Assembly (NCBI GenBank): GCA_964543855.1
Contig: CAZJAD010000011.1
Coordinates: 1-39,488, forward strand
Source: CAZJAD01 sp964543855
GTDB taxonomy: Bacteria; Electryoneota; RPQS01; DYHQ01
Length of the DNA stretch: 39,488 nucleotides
Direction of reading: 5' to 3'
Shown here: piece after piece, positions 33,355 through 39,488 of the stretch
Position numbering within the stretch: the stretch's first letter is position 1
How the letters are laid out: the number at the start of each line of letters is the position of its first letter
Position numbers and translations under genes: made by a program
The notes under the pieces: model-generated
What the model saw: the letters and a program-made list of their open reading frames with translations, nothing else
Database searches by the model: none
What the model was told of the DNA's origin: nothing

Positions 33355-33459
33355 CTATTTCGTCCCTTTTTCGTCGGAATAATCATCCATGATACCCGAC
33401 AAGTCCACCAAAAGTTCCTTGGCCCCGCCTATCAGCTGGTTGCCTTTGTGCAACGCCAA
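33355..33459 (-). CDS. Possible 34-codon small ORF after the racemase-like gene
   Basis: Directly after the TGA of the racemase-like gene (33460-33462), in the same frame, a TTG begins 34 codons to TAG at 33355-33357. The peptide contains GNQLIGGAKELLVDLSGIMD and ends DEKGTK. Its amino-acid mix and G/C-rich third positions look like coding sequence. No ribosome binding site is seen. Alternatives are a remnant of a longer gene, or chance in a GC-rich spacer. Confidence 0.3.
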   Translation of the reverse strand: MALHKGNQLIGGAKELLVDLSGIMDDYSDEKGTK

Positions 33460-34662
33460 TCACGCAGGCGACAATCGTCCATCGTCCACGAAGTGCCGAG
33501 GCACTTCCGCTGAAAGCCAGGTTGGCAGCTCATATGGCAAGACATCAATCTTCTCAGCCAACTCATACAGCCACAGAGTCTGGCTGCCCTGCCGACCCCA
33601 CAGAATGATCTCTTCACCGACCTCCGGTTTCCGACCCGGAACGAACAGCCACGATTCATCCCGGAGCACGGCCCCGTGGAGTCGCAACGCGCGACCACCA
33701 AAGAGAAAACAGCCGCGGTACGCAAGCGTGCTCGGATACCCGTGGCGATTGCCAAGCGGAATGCGCGCGGCCCAGCCATCGACAGGTGCCGTGGCAATCA
33801 GTGGATGAGGCACTCCTCTCCCGCGACGCGCTCGGCGAACCTCCACAATCGGTGCCTTCAGCGTCATCACCGGCTCGAGGGCCAGAAGTTCCGCCGTCTC
33901 TCGGGATGGAGGTTGTCCGTACAGCGCAATGCCTGCACGCACCAGATTGCCCGGCACATCAGAGTAGACTATCGCGGCCGCTGAATTCGCCAGGTGTGTC
34001 CATTCTGGCTCAAGACCGCACTTCCTCGCCTGCATAAGAATTTGGTTAAACCTCGCGATCTGCTCCTCGCCCGTAGCGAAGTCTTGTGGGCCGCTGAAGG
34101 CAAGATGAGAGTAAATGCCACGGATGTCAATGCTCCTCATTCGCGCGATCCGCGGCAATAAATCTCCGGCTTCTTGCCAGGGCATCCCCAGGCGCCCCAG
34201 CCCTGTATCGAACTTGATGTGCACGCCGATTCTCTTGCCGAGCTTGCGAGCGCCAGCCGCCACATACTCCACTTTGAACCACGAAGTGGCGGCGGCATGC
34301 AGGTCCCACTGGGCGAACTGCTTGAGTGGCTTGCCAACCCAGTCCGTCATGACAAGAATCAGCCCCGAAAAACCGGCATTGCGCAGCTCGATTGCCTCAG
34401 CGACAGAGCTGACTCCGAATCCCGTCGCTCCAGCCTTGGCGAGAGCCTTGGCACACGGAATCAGTCCGTGCCCATAGCCGTTCCACTTCACCACAGCAAG
34501 CAGCCCGCGAGGCCTCACATGCTCGAGAAGGCGGGTCGCATTTCCGCGCAAGGCCCCAAGGTCGATCAGCGCCACAAGCTCCTGAGACACATCATATTCC
34601 TCAGTAGCGCCAATAGGCACTCTATTCACGGTCTGTTCGCGCACACGGTCTCGAACCATCAT
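33460..34662 (-). CDS. Alanine racemase-like PLP protein lacking the catalytic tyrosine
   Basis: The protein has 400 residues. The N-terminal barrel looks intact: PLP lysine K59 in AVVKWNGYGHG, DTGLGRLGM with R157, YSHLAFSG, HLANSAA, and R242 in VRAGIALYG. In the C-terminal domain of true alanine racemases, GYADGW supplies the second catalytic base (Tyr265 in Geobacillus numbering) and MDQ follows. Here the aligned stretch reads ATAPVDGWAARI (no Tyr), and the MDQ place reads LHG in GGRALRLHGAV. Homology resumes downstream (VGEEIILWGRQG, then EVPRHFVD), so this is not a frameshift. It may have another PLP activity, a regulatory role, or no activity. It is divergent from the beta-helix gene, with a 183-base spacer. 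Confidence 0.85.
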   Translation of the reverse strand: MMVRDRVREQTVNRVPIGATEEYDVSQELVALIDLGALRGNATRLLEHVRPRGLLAVVKWNGYGHGLIPCAKALAKAGATGFGVSSVAEAIELRNAGFSGLILVMTDWVGKPLKQFAQWDLHAAATSWFKVEYVAAGARKLGKRIGVHIKFDTGLGRLGMPWQEAGDLLPRIARMRSIDIRGIYSHLAFSGPQDFATGEEQIARFNQILMQARKCGLEPEWTHLANSAAAIVYSDVPGNLVRAGIALYGQPPSRETAELLALEPVMTLKAPIVEVRRARRGRGVPHPLIATAPVDGWAARIPLGNRHGYPSTLAYRGCFLFGGRALRLHGAVLRDESWLFVPGRKPEVGEEIILWGRQGSQTLWLYELAEKIDVLPYELPTWLSAEVPRHFVDDGRLSPA

Positions 34663-34766
34663 GATCTGCTAATGACAATATCTTGAAAACAAAGAGATAA
34701 CGGCGACGGGGGTGACGAATGCAATATCGCTATTTCCCAATTCTTTCTCAACTCTCCAAACGGCAC

Positions 34767-34795
34767 TTGACATCCCTTGTTCCCATGTGTATAAT
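34767..34795 (+). promoter_or_regulatory. Consensus sigma-70 promoter of the beta-helix gene
   Basis: TTGACA (34767-34772), exactly 17 bases, then TATAAT (34790-34795). Both hexamers are perfect consensus. Transcription would start near 34802, about 44 bases before the ATG at 34846. Confidence 0.85.
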
Positions 34796-34829
34796 ACTCC
34801 TCAGCGATGCCATAAGGGCATGGGAACAA
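34777..34829. promoter_or_regulatory. Operator-like 11-bp inverted repeat over the promoter
   Basis: TTGTTCCCATG (34777-34787), inside the promoter spacer, is the exact reverse complement of CATGGGAACAA (34819-34829), just after the predicted start of transcription. The arm centres are 42 bases apart, about four helical turns. This is the usual placement of a repressor pair. An RNA hairpin is less likely, because only the second arm would be transcribed. Confidence 0.6.
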
Positions 34830-34845
34830 ACAAAGGGGAGGCATC

Positions 34846-36609
34846 ATGAGCACGAAAACCTTCGTTCCTGTCCTGCTGATACTGGTGCTGCCCTGCAGCG
34901 CTGTCCTCTTCGAAGTCCCCGGTGATTTCCCGACAATCGCAGGGGCCCTATACTACACCGGTCACGGCGACACCGTCTTAGTGCATCCCGGCGTCTATCC
35001 TGAAAGACTGATCCTGCCCGGCCACGACTTCCTGCTCGTCAGCGAATTCTACTTCACTCATGATTCGTCGGCGCTTTACAGCACCGTGATAGATGCCAGC
35101 GATTTTGCCGACGAGGATACGGCATCCGTCTTGACTTTCGTTCACGGCAACAGCCGCGCGACCGTCGTCTCCGGCTTCACCCTTAGCGGTGGTCACGGAC
35201 TCACTCTGCCCACCGACACCCTGCACCCCTGTCCCAGAGGAGGGTGTATCTATATCTCTGCTTCTCACCCTACGATTCTCTCCAATATTATCACCGAAAA
35301 CGAAGCCTGCCATTTCGCCGCCGTTTTCTCACAGCTTTCGCATCCGCGGCTGGCCCATAACCTTATCCACGGAAACTGTGGAAAAGTCGGCCTAATCGGC
35401 ATCATGTGGCATTCGAACCTCGACGACCTGCCGGTTGTGGAATGGAACGACATCACGGACAACTACGGCTGCTACTACCCGGAGAATCCCCATCTCGCGG
35501 GTAATATCCTGTGGGTGGAGCGCTGCGGTGCCGTGATCCGCTTCAACCGGTTCCACGACTATTACGGCAACTTCTCCATGGGCGCTTATTACCTCTACGC
35601 CTGGGGGGAGCTCATTGGCAACAGCTTCGAACGCCTCACCTACGAGCACTTCCCGGGTGCTCAAGACTATGGCGCGATTGCGGAGGTGAACCGTTCCGTT
35701 GTCACCGTACGAGACAACATCTTCCGGGATTGCACCGTGGATTGGGGTTCTCCTCTCGATGTTAGGAATAGACCGGGGCAGGTCCCGAGTGTCATCGAGC
35801 GCAACTGGTTCGAGAATATCCGCAGTACGGGCCTCGGGGCTGCCGGGATAGAGGTCCTTCAGCCGAGTGGAACGATTTCCGAGAATGTTTTCATCCAGTG
35901 TGTCGGAGATGGCTTGGCGGCAATCGGGCTGTCCGCATCAGCCTCGGACACGGCCGGATGCCCGGCGACAATCGAACGGAACCATTTCTTCTACAATCGT
36001 TCCCTGTGGGCAGGGCCGGGGGTGTACGGGTCTGCCATTGCTCTCAGTGCCCACGGAACGACCCTGTGCACGGTGCGCCAGAACTGGTTTGAGGGCAATT
36101 TCGGACCCGCCATGAGCCATGAGCGCCTGTCCGGTCCACCCCCCGTCTGGGATTGCCGCTGGAATTACTGGGGAGATCCCACCGGGCCGTATCATCCCAC
36201 GCTGAACCCCGAAGGGCGCGGGGATACCGTTCCCGACAACATCCTCTTCGACCCTTGGTTAACAGAGCCGCCCACCACAGGCACTGGGCCGTCATCGCCC
36301 TTTGCTCTGCCACCCGAAGACTGGCAACTCGAGCCTCCCTATCCCAACCCGTTCAACGCAACCACACGGATTCGGCTGACCGCCAGCCGCCCGCAGCCAT
36401 TTGAGGTCATGGTGTACAATATTCTGGGGCGACGCGTGCGCCAGCTCTGGCGAGGCGTTGTGCCGAAAAACACGCCAGTTTCCGTCACTTGGGACGGCCG
36501 GGATGAACGGGACCAGACTGTGGCGACAGGCCTCTATTTCATCGTCGCGGCCCCCGAGCTCGTTGGCTCGTCCCACCCCAAAACCCGCAAGGTTCTTCTC
36601 CTGCGATAA
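34846..36609 (+). CDS. Secreted right-handed beta-helix protein with type IX secretion (Por) sorting domain
   Basis: The protein has 587 residues. A signal peptide is followed by FEVPGDFPTIAGALYY and GDTVLVHPGVYPERL, the opening of pectin-lyase-like beta helices. Repeated rungs follow to about residue 440, and the helix cap ends with RWNYWGDPTGPYHPTLNP. The last ~90 residues are a Por sorting/FlgD-like domain, with YPNPFNATTRIRL, VYNILGRRVRQLW and DGRDERDQTVATGLYFIV. Such proteins cross the outer membrane by the type IX system and are often surface-bound. No lyase catalytic set can be asserted, so polysaccharide binding or cleavage is open. GGGGAGG lies just before the ATG. It has its own regulated-looking promoter. 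Confidence 0.85.
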   Translation: MSTKTFVPVLLILVLPCSAVLFEVPGDFPTIAGALYYTGHGDTVLVHPGVYPERLILPGHDFLLVSEFYFTHDSSALYSTVIDASDFADEDTASVLTFVHGNSRATVVSGFTLSGGHGLTLPTDTLHPCPRGGCIYISASHPTILSNIITENEACHFAAVFSQLSHPRLAHNLIHGNCGKVGLIGIMWHSNLDDLPVVEWNDITDNYGCYYPENPHLAGNILWVERCGAVIRFNRFHDYYGNFSMGAYYLYAWGELIGNSFERLTYEHFPGAQDYGAIAEVNRSVVTVRDNIFRDCTVDWGSPLDVRNRPGQVPSVIERNWFENIRSTGLGAAGIEVLQPSGTISENVFIQCVGDGLAAIGLSASASDTAGCPATIERNHFFYNRSLWAGPGVYGSAIALSAHGTTLCTVRQNWFEGNFGPAMSHERLSGPPPVWDCRWNYWGDPTGPYHPTLNPEGRGDTVPDNILFDPWLTEPPTTGTGPSSPFALPPEDWQLEPPYPNPFNATTRIRLTASRPQPFEVMVYNILGRRVRQLWRGVVPKNTPVSVTWDGRDERDQTVATGLYFIVAAPELVGSSHPKTRKVLLLR

Positions 36610-36651
36610 TCACCGCAAGAGACGATAGAGACTCCCCTTCTCAGGCGAGCC

Positions 36652-36700
36652 AAAAAACAAAAATCCCGGCCGAGCAACTGCCCGAGCCGGGATTTCTTCC
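36652..36700. terminator. Terminator after the beta-helix gene, bidirectional in form
   Basis: AAATCCCGGC (36661-36670) pairs with GCCGGGATTT (36686-36695), 10 bp perfect, with an A-rich run before and T/C after. It contains GCCGAGC in its loop side, echoing the dispersed repeat family. It lies between the plus gene ending at 36609 and the minus-strand gene ending at 36716. Confidence 0.8.
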
Positions 36701-36715
36701 CGTAAAACGAGGTTG

Positions 36716-36745
36716 CTATTTCTTCTTGATAGGAGCCGGTGTAGG
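36716..36745 (-). CDS. C-terminal end of a gene hidden by the assembly gap
   Basis: On the minus strand the bases from the gap edge read PTPAPIKKK and then TAG (36716-36718). A Pro/Ala-rich run ending in lysines is a plausible protein tail. The rest lies in the N block or is absent; the sequence on the other side of the gap up to 36869 may hold the leader. The terminator at 36652-36700 lies just beyond the stop, which supports a real gene. The identity is unknown. Confidence 0.5.
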   Translation of the reverse strand, partial: PTPAPIKKK

Positions 36746-36845
36746 NNNNNNNNNNNNNNNNNNNNNNNNNNNNNNNNNNNNNNNNNNNNNNNNNNNNNNN
36801 NNNNNNNNNNNNNNNNNNNNNNNNNNNNNNNNNNNNNNNNNNNNN
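36746..36845. other. Assembly gap of 100 N
   Basis: There are exactly 100 N, a placeholder of unknown size. It hides most of a minus-strand gene whose tail is visible at 36716-36745. Confidence 0.95.
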
Positions 36846-36868
36846 TGCTGAATATGCCCCATCTCCCA

Positions 36869-36903
36869 CAAAAAACCCCGACTCGCTACTTCCGAGTCAG
36901 GGT
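36869..36903 (-). terminator. Terminator of the H1-like gene
   Basis: On the minus strand CCCTGACTCG pairs with CGAGTCGGGG (36902-36893 with 36885-36876), with one mismatch, followed by six T (36875-36870). It lies 43 bases after the stop of the H1-like gene. Confidence 0.8.
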
Positions 36904-36945
36904 ATCTTCAGCCTACTCTCCGCCCCTAATGCGATTCTCAGGCAC

Positions 36946-37527
36946 TCAGCAAACCGACTCCTCCAGGTCGTAGACCACGAGGCTCACCTCGTCCTCCGGT
37001 TTCCGCACAGCCAGGCCCTTCTTCAAACAGGGAAAACACCGCCGATCCACTGACACCCACGGTACGAGTTCCCCACATGACGCGCACCGAACCAGGCGCG
37101 GTCCTGCACGCCTGCGCCTCGGAAGACGCCGACGGGCCGCCACTTTCTTGCTGGCTTTGGCCAGAACGCCACTCGATCTGCTTCTCCTGGAAATACCTTG
37201 TTTCTCATGAGCTTGAGCCTTCTTCCGGGATGTGGAAGCGGAGGACTTCGCCGACCTCTTGGCCCGTGCGGCGGTCCTCTTCGTACGCCTCAGTTTCGCC
37301 GTTCCGGCCCGCTTCTTGGATGAAGCCGCCCTGACCTTGCGCTGAGACCCCGCCCGCTTCTTCGGGGAAGTCTTTCGGACGACTTTCGCCGCCCGGCCTC
37401 TCGGTTTCGTCGCACCGCGAGACTTCGTTGACTTCGTTCCTGACGAAGACGCTCTTCGTTTGGCTGTACCCGTCCCTCGCCCCGGCCTGGAGACCGTGCG
37501 CGTCGTGCGAGCAGCAGTGCGTGCCAT
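36946..37527 (-). CDS. Histone H1-like basic protein with C-terminal zinc ribbon
   Basis: The protein has 193 residues from ATG 37527, chosen because AGGAG (37533-37537) lies 5 bases upstream; GTG 37533 would add two residues. The first ~140 residues are almost all Lys, Arg, Ala, Ser and Thr, like eukaryotic H1 tails and bacterial H1-like or AlgP proteins. A zinc-ribbon-like knuckle then reads CASCGELVPWVSVDRRCFPC, followed by an acidic end (PEDEVSLVVYDLEESVC). It probably binds DNA or RNA and compacts the nucleoid. The join of a histone-like tail to a four-Cys knuckle is uncommon, and I cannot name a family. A consensus-like promoter lies about 310 bases upstream. Confidence 0.75.
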   Translation of the reverse strand: MARTAARTTRTVSRPGRGTGTAKRRASSSGTKSTKSRGATKPRGRAAKVVRKTSPKKRAGSQRKVRAASSKKRAGTAKLRRTKRTAARAKRSAKSSASTSRKKAQAHEKQGISRRSRSSGVLAKASKKVAARRRLPRRRRAGPRLVRCASCGELVPWVSVDRRCFPCLKKGLAVRKPEDEVSLVVYDLEESVC

Positions 37528-37839
37528 CTTCACTCCTGCCCTGATCCCAGGGCTCTGTTTTCTATGAACTCAGGGGTCGAAATCCGTGCCGCCAAGCGAC
37601 CGATTGCCTCATGATCGCCCTTGGAGCACGAACTGCTGAACCCTCCTTAAAAACGAAGCAGAACGTGTGATACGGACAGGCGACTGTGCTGTTTGCAGAA
37701 CGACTTCAGCTGACCACCCGTCCCCGAGTCTGATTCAACCCCCTATCGTGGCGCTAAGACTATATAAAAAAGCCGGTTAGTTCTCCAAAACACCCACGGA
37801 GCCCTGCCGGCACAGCCCTCTACCCAGAACGCATGGTTT
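37528..37839 (-). promoter_or_regulatory. Long 5' leader of the H1-like gene with two hairpins
   Basis: About 300 bases separate the promoter from the start codon, with no convincing gene. Near the promoter, on the minus strand, CCGGC-type arms (37807-37811 with 37772-37776) and an inner CTCC/GGAG pair are followed by six T (37771-37766), an attenuator-like form. Just before the Shine-Dalgarno, GCCCTG (37548-37553 on the minus strand) pairs perfectly with CAGGGC (37538-37543) around a 4-base loop. Roles in control are inferred. Confidence 0.4.
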
Positions 37840-37868
37840 AATATAACAAAAAGCCCCCGCGTTGTCAA
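37840..37868 (-). promoter_or_regulatory. Sigma-70 promoter reading towards the H1-like gene
   Basis: On the minus strand TTGACA (37868-37863), 17 bases, then TATATT (37845-37840). The -35 box is perfect and the -10 has one mismatch. Confidence 0.75.
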
Positions 37869-38260
37869 GACAATAGTTCAAAATTTGAGTACAGCGCTAT
37901 TAAGCAGAGTGCCATCTTTTATTAGGTTTTACAAAATCTTAGCTCACTTCCTTAGAAACCCACTGGGTTCCAAACGGCCTCCCGAATTGCACCGGAATCC
38001 GCCTGCCTCTCTTCTCTGTACCCCGTCTCTTCTCCAGAATCCATTATCGCCTGTTTTTAGGTCACTTAGAGCTAACGAGCCGCGAGACCGGGCTTTGTCG
38101 GCTTCGCTGTTCTCCTCGACCCGCTATATGACACAGTCGCCGCCATGGCCCCACCTCACGGCGCGAAACTATGACTCCGTCCCACTCGTTTACTAAGTCC
38201 CGTTGGTGGAATCGGAGGATACGCGTCGTGCGTGACCGGAGCCTTCCGGCGGGACACTTC
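37869..38260. other. Intergenic region between divergent promoters
   Basis: About 390 bases lie between the minus-strand promoter and the pfkA promoter. I find no tRNA, no repeat family member and no convincing gene. One open frame of 103 codons (37885-38196) has a composition unlike the neighbours' proteins and no ribosome binding site. A small hairpin (CCGGA/TCCGG) lies shortly before the pfkA promoter. Confidence 0.5.
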
Positions 38261-38289
38261 TTGACTTTTAGGTCGAATAGTGATATAAT
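38261..38289 (+). promoter_or_regulatory. Sigma-70 promoter of pfkA
   Basis: TTGACT (38261-38266), 17 bases, then TATAAT (38284-38289): one mismatch in total. Transcription would start near 38296, leaving about 27 bases of leader before the ATG at 38323. Confidence 0.85.
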
Positions 38290-38322
38290 ATTTAAATTAA
38301 GGTAAGCTAAAGGTTTTTCCCA

Positions 38323-39348
38323 ATGCGTATTGGAGTCTTGACCGGCGGCGGCGATTGCCCAGGTCTCAATGCTGTCATCCGTGCGGTGGTCCGACGGGCA
38401 ATGGTCACTTATGAATTCGATGTTCTGGGCATCCGGAACGGATGGAAAGGCCTGATCGATGGTGATGTCGAACCCTTGGGTCTCTATGCTGTCTCCGGAA
38501 TCCTGCATCGAGGGGGCACGATCCTGGGGACATCGCGCACCAATCCCATGAAGGACAAGGACGGCGTCCGCCGGTTAAAGGACAATCTGCAACGCTATGA
38601 AATCGATGCGCTGGTCGTTGTCGGTGGCAATGATACGCTGCATGTCGGCCTGGAACTCTTCAATCAGGGACTAAAAGTTGTCGCGATCCCCAAGACGATA
38701 GACAACGATATCCTCGGAACCGACTTCACTTTCGGCTTCAACACCGCCGTCACCGTTGTCACAGAGGCTATTGATCGGCTGCACACCACCGCTGAATCTC
38801 ACCATCGAGTAATGGTTGTTGAAGTCATGGGGCGCCACTCGGGCTGGATTGCAGTTATGTCAGGTATCGCCGGTGGTGCGGACATGATTCTTATCCCCGA
38901 AGTGCCCTTTGACATCGACGAAGTCTGCCAGACTCTGAAGAAGCGACACAAACAGAAGAAGTTCTCCATCGTCGTTGTTGCCGAAGGTGCCGCACCGAAA
39001 GGCAAGGAACTTGTTCTGGCGGGCGAAGGCACGGACGCGTTTGGCAATGTGCGGCTCGGAGGAATTGGGCAGGTCTTGGGCAGAGAAATTGAAAAGCGTT
39101 CCGGCATCGAAACGCGCGTCACCATCTTGGGCCACGTTCAGCGCGGCGGGTCGCCCACAGCCTACGATCGCGTCCTGGCCACTCGCTTCGGCGTGCGCGC
39201 CGTGGATGCGGTCGCTGAAAGTCAATTCGGCAAGATGGTCGCCCTGCGCTCGGAAGATATCGTCCTCCTCGATATCGAAAAAGCGATTCTGGCGAACAAG
39301 CAAGTCGACATGAAACTCTACGAAATCGCGGAAATGTTCTTCGGATAA
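38323..39348 (+). CDS. pfkA: 6-phosphofructokinase, PPi-dependent or mixed-substrate type
   Basis: The protein has 341 residues. It phosphorylates fructose 6-phosphate in glycolysis. The start GVLTGGGDCPGLNAVIR, GTSR (R72), PKTIDNDI with catalytic D127, VMGRHSGW and GHVQRGGSPTAYDR are all in place. The numbering matches E. coli PfkA here. Position 104 is Asp and 124 is Lys, where ATP-PFKs have Gly and Gly; D104/K124 is the known mark of pyrophosphate-using enzymes. Position 103, Asp in E. coli, is Asn here (GGNDT). PPi is therefore the more likely donor, and the reaction would be reversible. gap follows after 51 bases, so a glycolytic pair. Confidence 0.94.
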   Translation: MRIGVLTGGGDCPGLNAVIRAVVRRAMVTYEFDVLGIRNGWKGLIDGDVEPLGLYAVSGILHRGGTILGTSRTNPMKDKDGVRRLKDNLQRYEIDALVVVGGNDTLHVGLELFNQGLKVVAIPKTIDNDILGTDFTFGFNTAVTVVTEAIDRLHTTAESHHRVMVVEVMGRHSGWIAVMSGIAGGADMILIPEVPFDIDEVCQTLKKRHKQKKFSIVVVAEGAAPKGKELVLAGEGTDAFGNVRLGGIGQVLGREIEKRSGIETRVTILGHVQRGGSPTAYDRVLATRFGVRAVDAVAESQFGKMVALRSEDIVLLDIEKAILANKQVDMKLYEIAEMFFG

Positions 39349-39399
39349 ATCCTTTCTGAAGACGACAATGTTCTGTCATCAAATTGGGAGATGAGACTC

Positions 39400-39488
39400 A
39401 TGGCAACTCGCATTGCGATTAACGGTTTCGGGCGCATCGGACGGCTCGTTTTCAAAGCCGCCTATCGCGACCCGCGTTTTCAGTTCGT
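39400..39488 (+). CDS. gap: Glyceraldehyde-3-phosphate dehydrogenase, N-terminal part (3' truncated)
   Basis: The frame starts ATG 39400, nine bases after GGGAG, and reads ATRIAINGFGRIGRLVFKAA before the window ends. INGFGRIGR is the NAD-binding start of GAPDH. It follows pfkA directly, giving a glycolysis cluster. Confidence 0.93.
   Translation, partial: MATRIAINGFGRIGRLVFKAAYRDPRFQF

Noticed and set aside
37885..38196. 103-codon open frame before pfkA
   Set aside because: No ribosome binding site, an odd composition and no recognisable motif; it lies between two promoters pointing away from each other.
37534..38322. tRNA or other structured RNA gene in the long spacer
   Set aside because: I found no cloverleaf with a matching T-arm; GATTCAACCCC near 37731 lacks partner arms.

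Overview
The window looks like one scaffold of a metagenome-assembled bacterial genome: three blocks of exactly 100 N (13446-13545, 15111-15210, 36746-36845) are placeholder gaps. Both ends cut genes. The organism is a diderm, shown by bamD, lapAB-like genes, lnt, outer-membrane barrels of the PorV/OmpP1 type, many lipoproteins, and a secreted beta-helix protein ending in a type IX secretion (Por) sorting domain. Por sorting tails, PorV-like proteins and a lipoprotein with ZU5-like plus DUF2135-like domains suggest the FCB superphylum, probably an uncultured candidate phylum. That placement is inference; the window holds no rRNA gene.

Layout. 1-405: end of an NtrC-type AAA+ regulator with a winged-helix tail. 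503-1789: octaheme cytochrome c of the hydroxylamine oxidoreductase family. 1893-3331: hisS behind an unusual leader that can pair right up to its start codon. 3443-8676: a ZU5/DUF2135-type lipoprotein, miaB, lapA-like, lapB-like and a SPOR protein, closed by a terminator. 8766-13656: mutS, a PorV-like protein, yicC and gmk (split by a gap). 13665-15911: trmO, a 47-residue Gly/Phe-rich peptide and a GT-C glycosyltransferase (also split by a gap), lying between gmk and rpoZ, which are usually adjacent. 15985-19816: rpoZ, coaBC, a family 4 uracil-DNA glycosylase and dnaB. 19865-31272: rel, an HU-like gene, ruvX, a Gfo/Idh oxidoreductase, lnt, a barrel protein, a small lipoprotein, bamD, nadD, resB, pgeF and thiN, mostly with tiny gaps or 4-base overlaps, ending in a strong terminator. 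31435-32490: an unrecognised protein, followed by a cluster of palindromic repeats. Minus strand 32813-34662: a ResA/TlpA-type thioredoxin and an alanine-racemase-like protein lacking its catalytic tyrosine. 34846-36609: the secreted beta-helix protein under a consensus promoter with an operator-like inverted repeat. Minus strand 36716-37527: the end of a gap-truncated gene and a histone H1-like basic protein with a zinc ribbon. 38323 to the end: pfkA of PPi-type signature and the start of gap (GAPDH).

Most of the content is housekeeping: translation, DNA repair and replication, cofactor synthesis, envelope assembly, stringent response and glycolysis. The most unusual parts are cis-acting or degenerate. 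These are the hisS leader stem, a dispersed 31-nt palindromic repeat family, the operator-like repeat in the beta-helix promoter, the Tyr-less alanine racemase homologue, the small peptide coupled to the glycosyltransferase, and the H1-like gene with a long structured leader. ResB, a ResA-like thioredoxin and the octaheme cytochrome together point to system II cytochrome c maturation. I did not find an obvious complete new defence or mobile system, CRISPR array, insertion sequence or tRNA.
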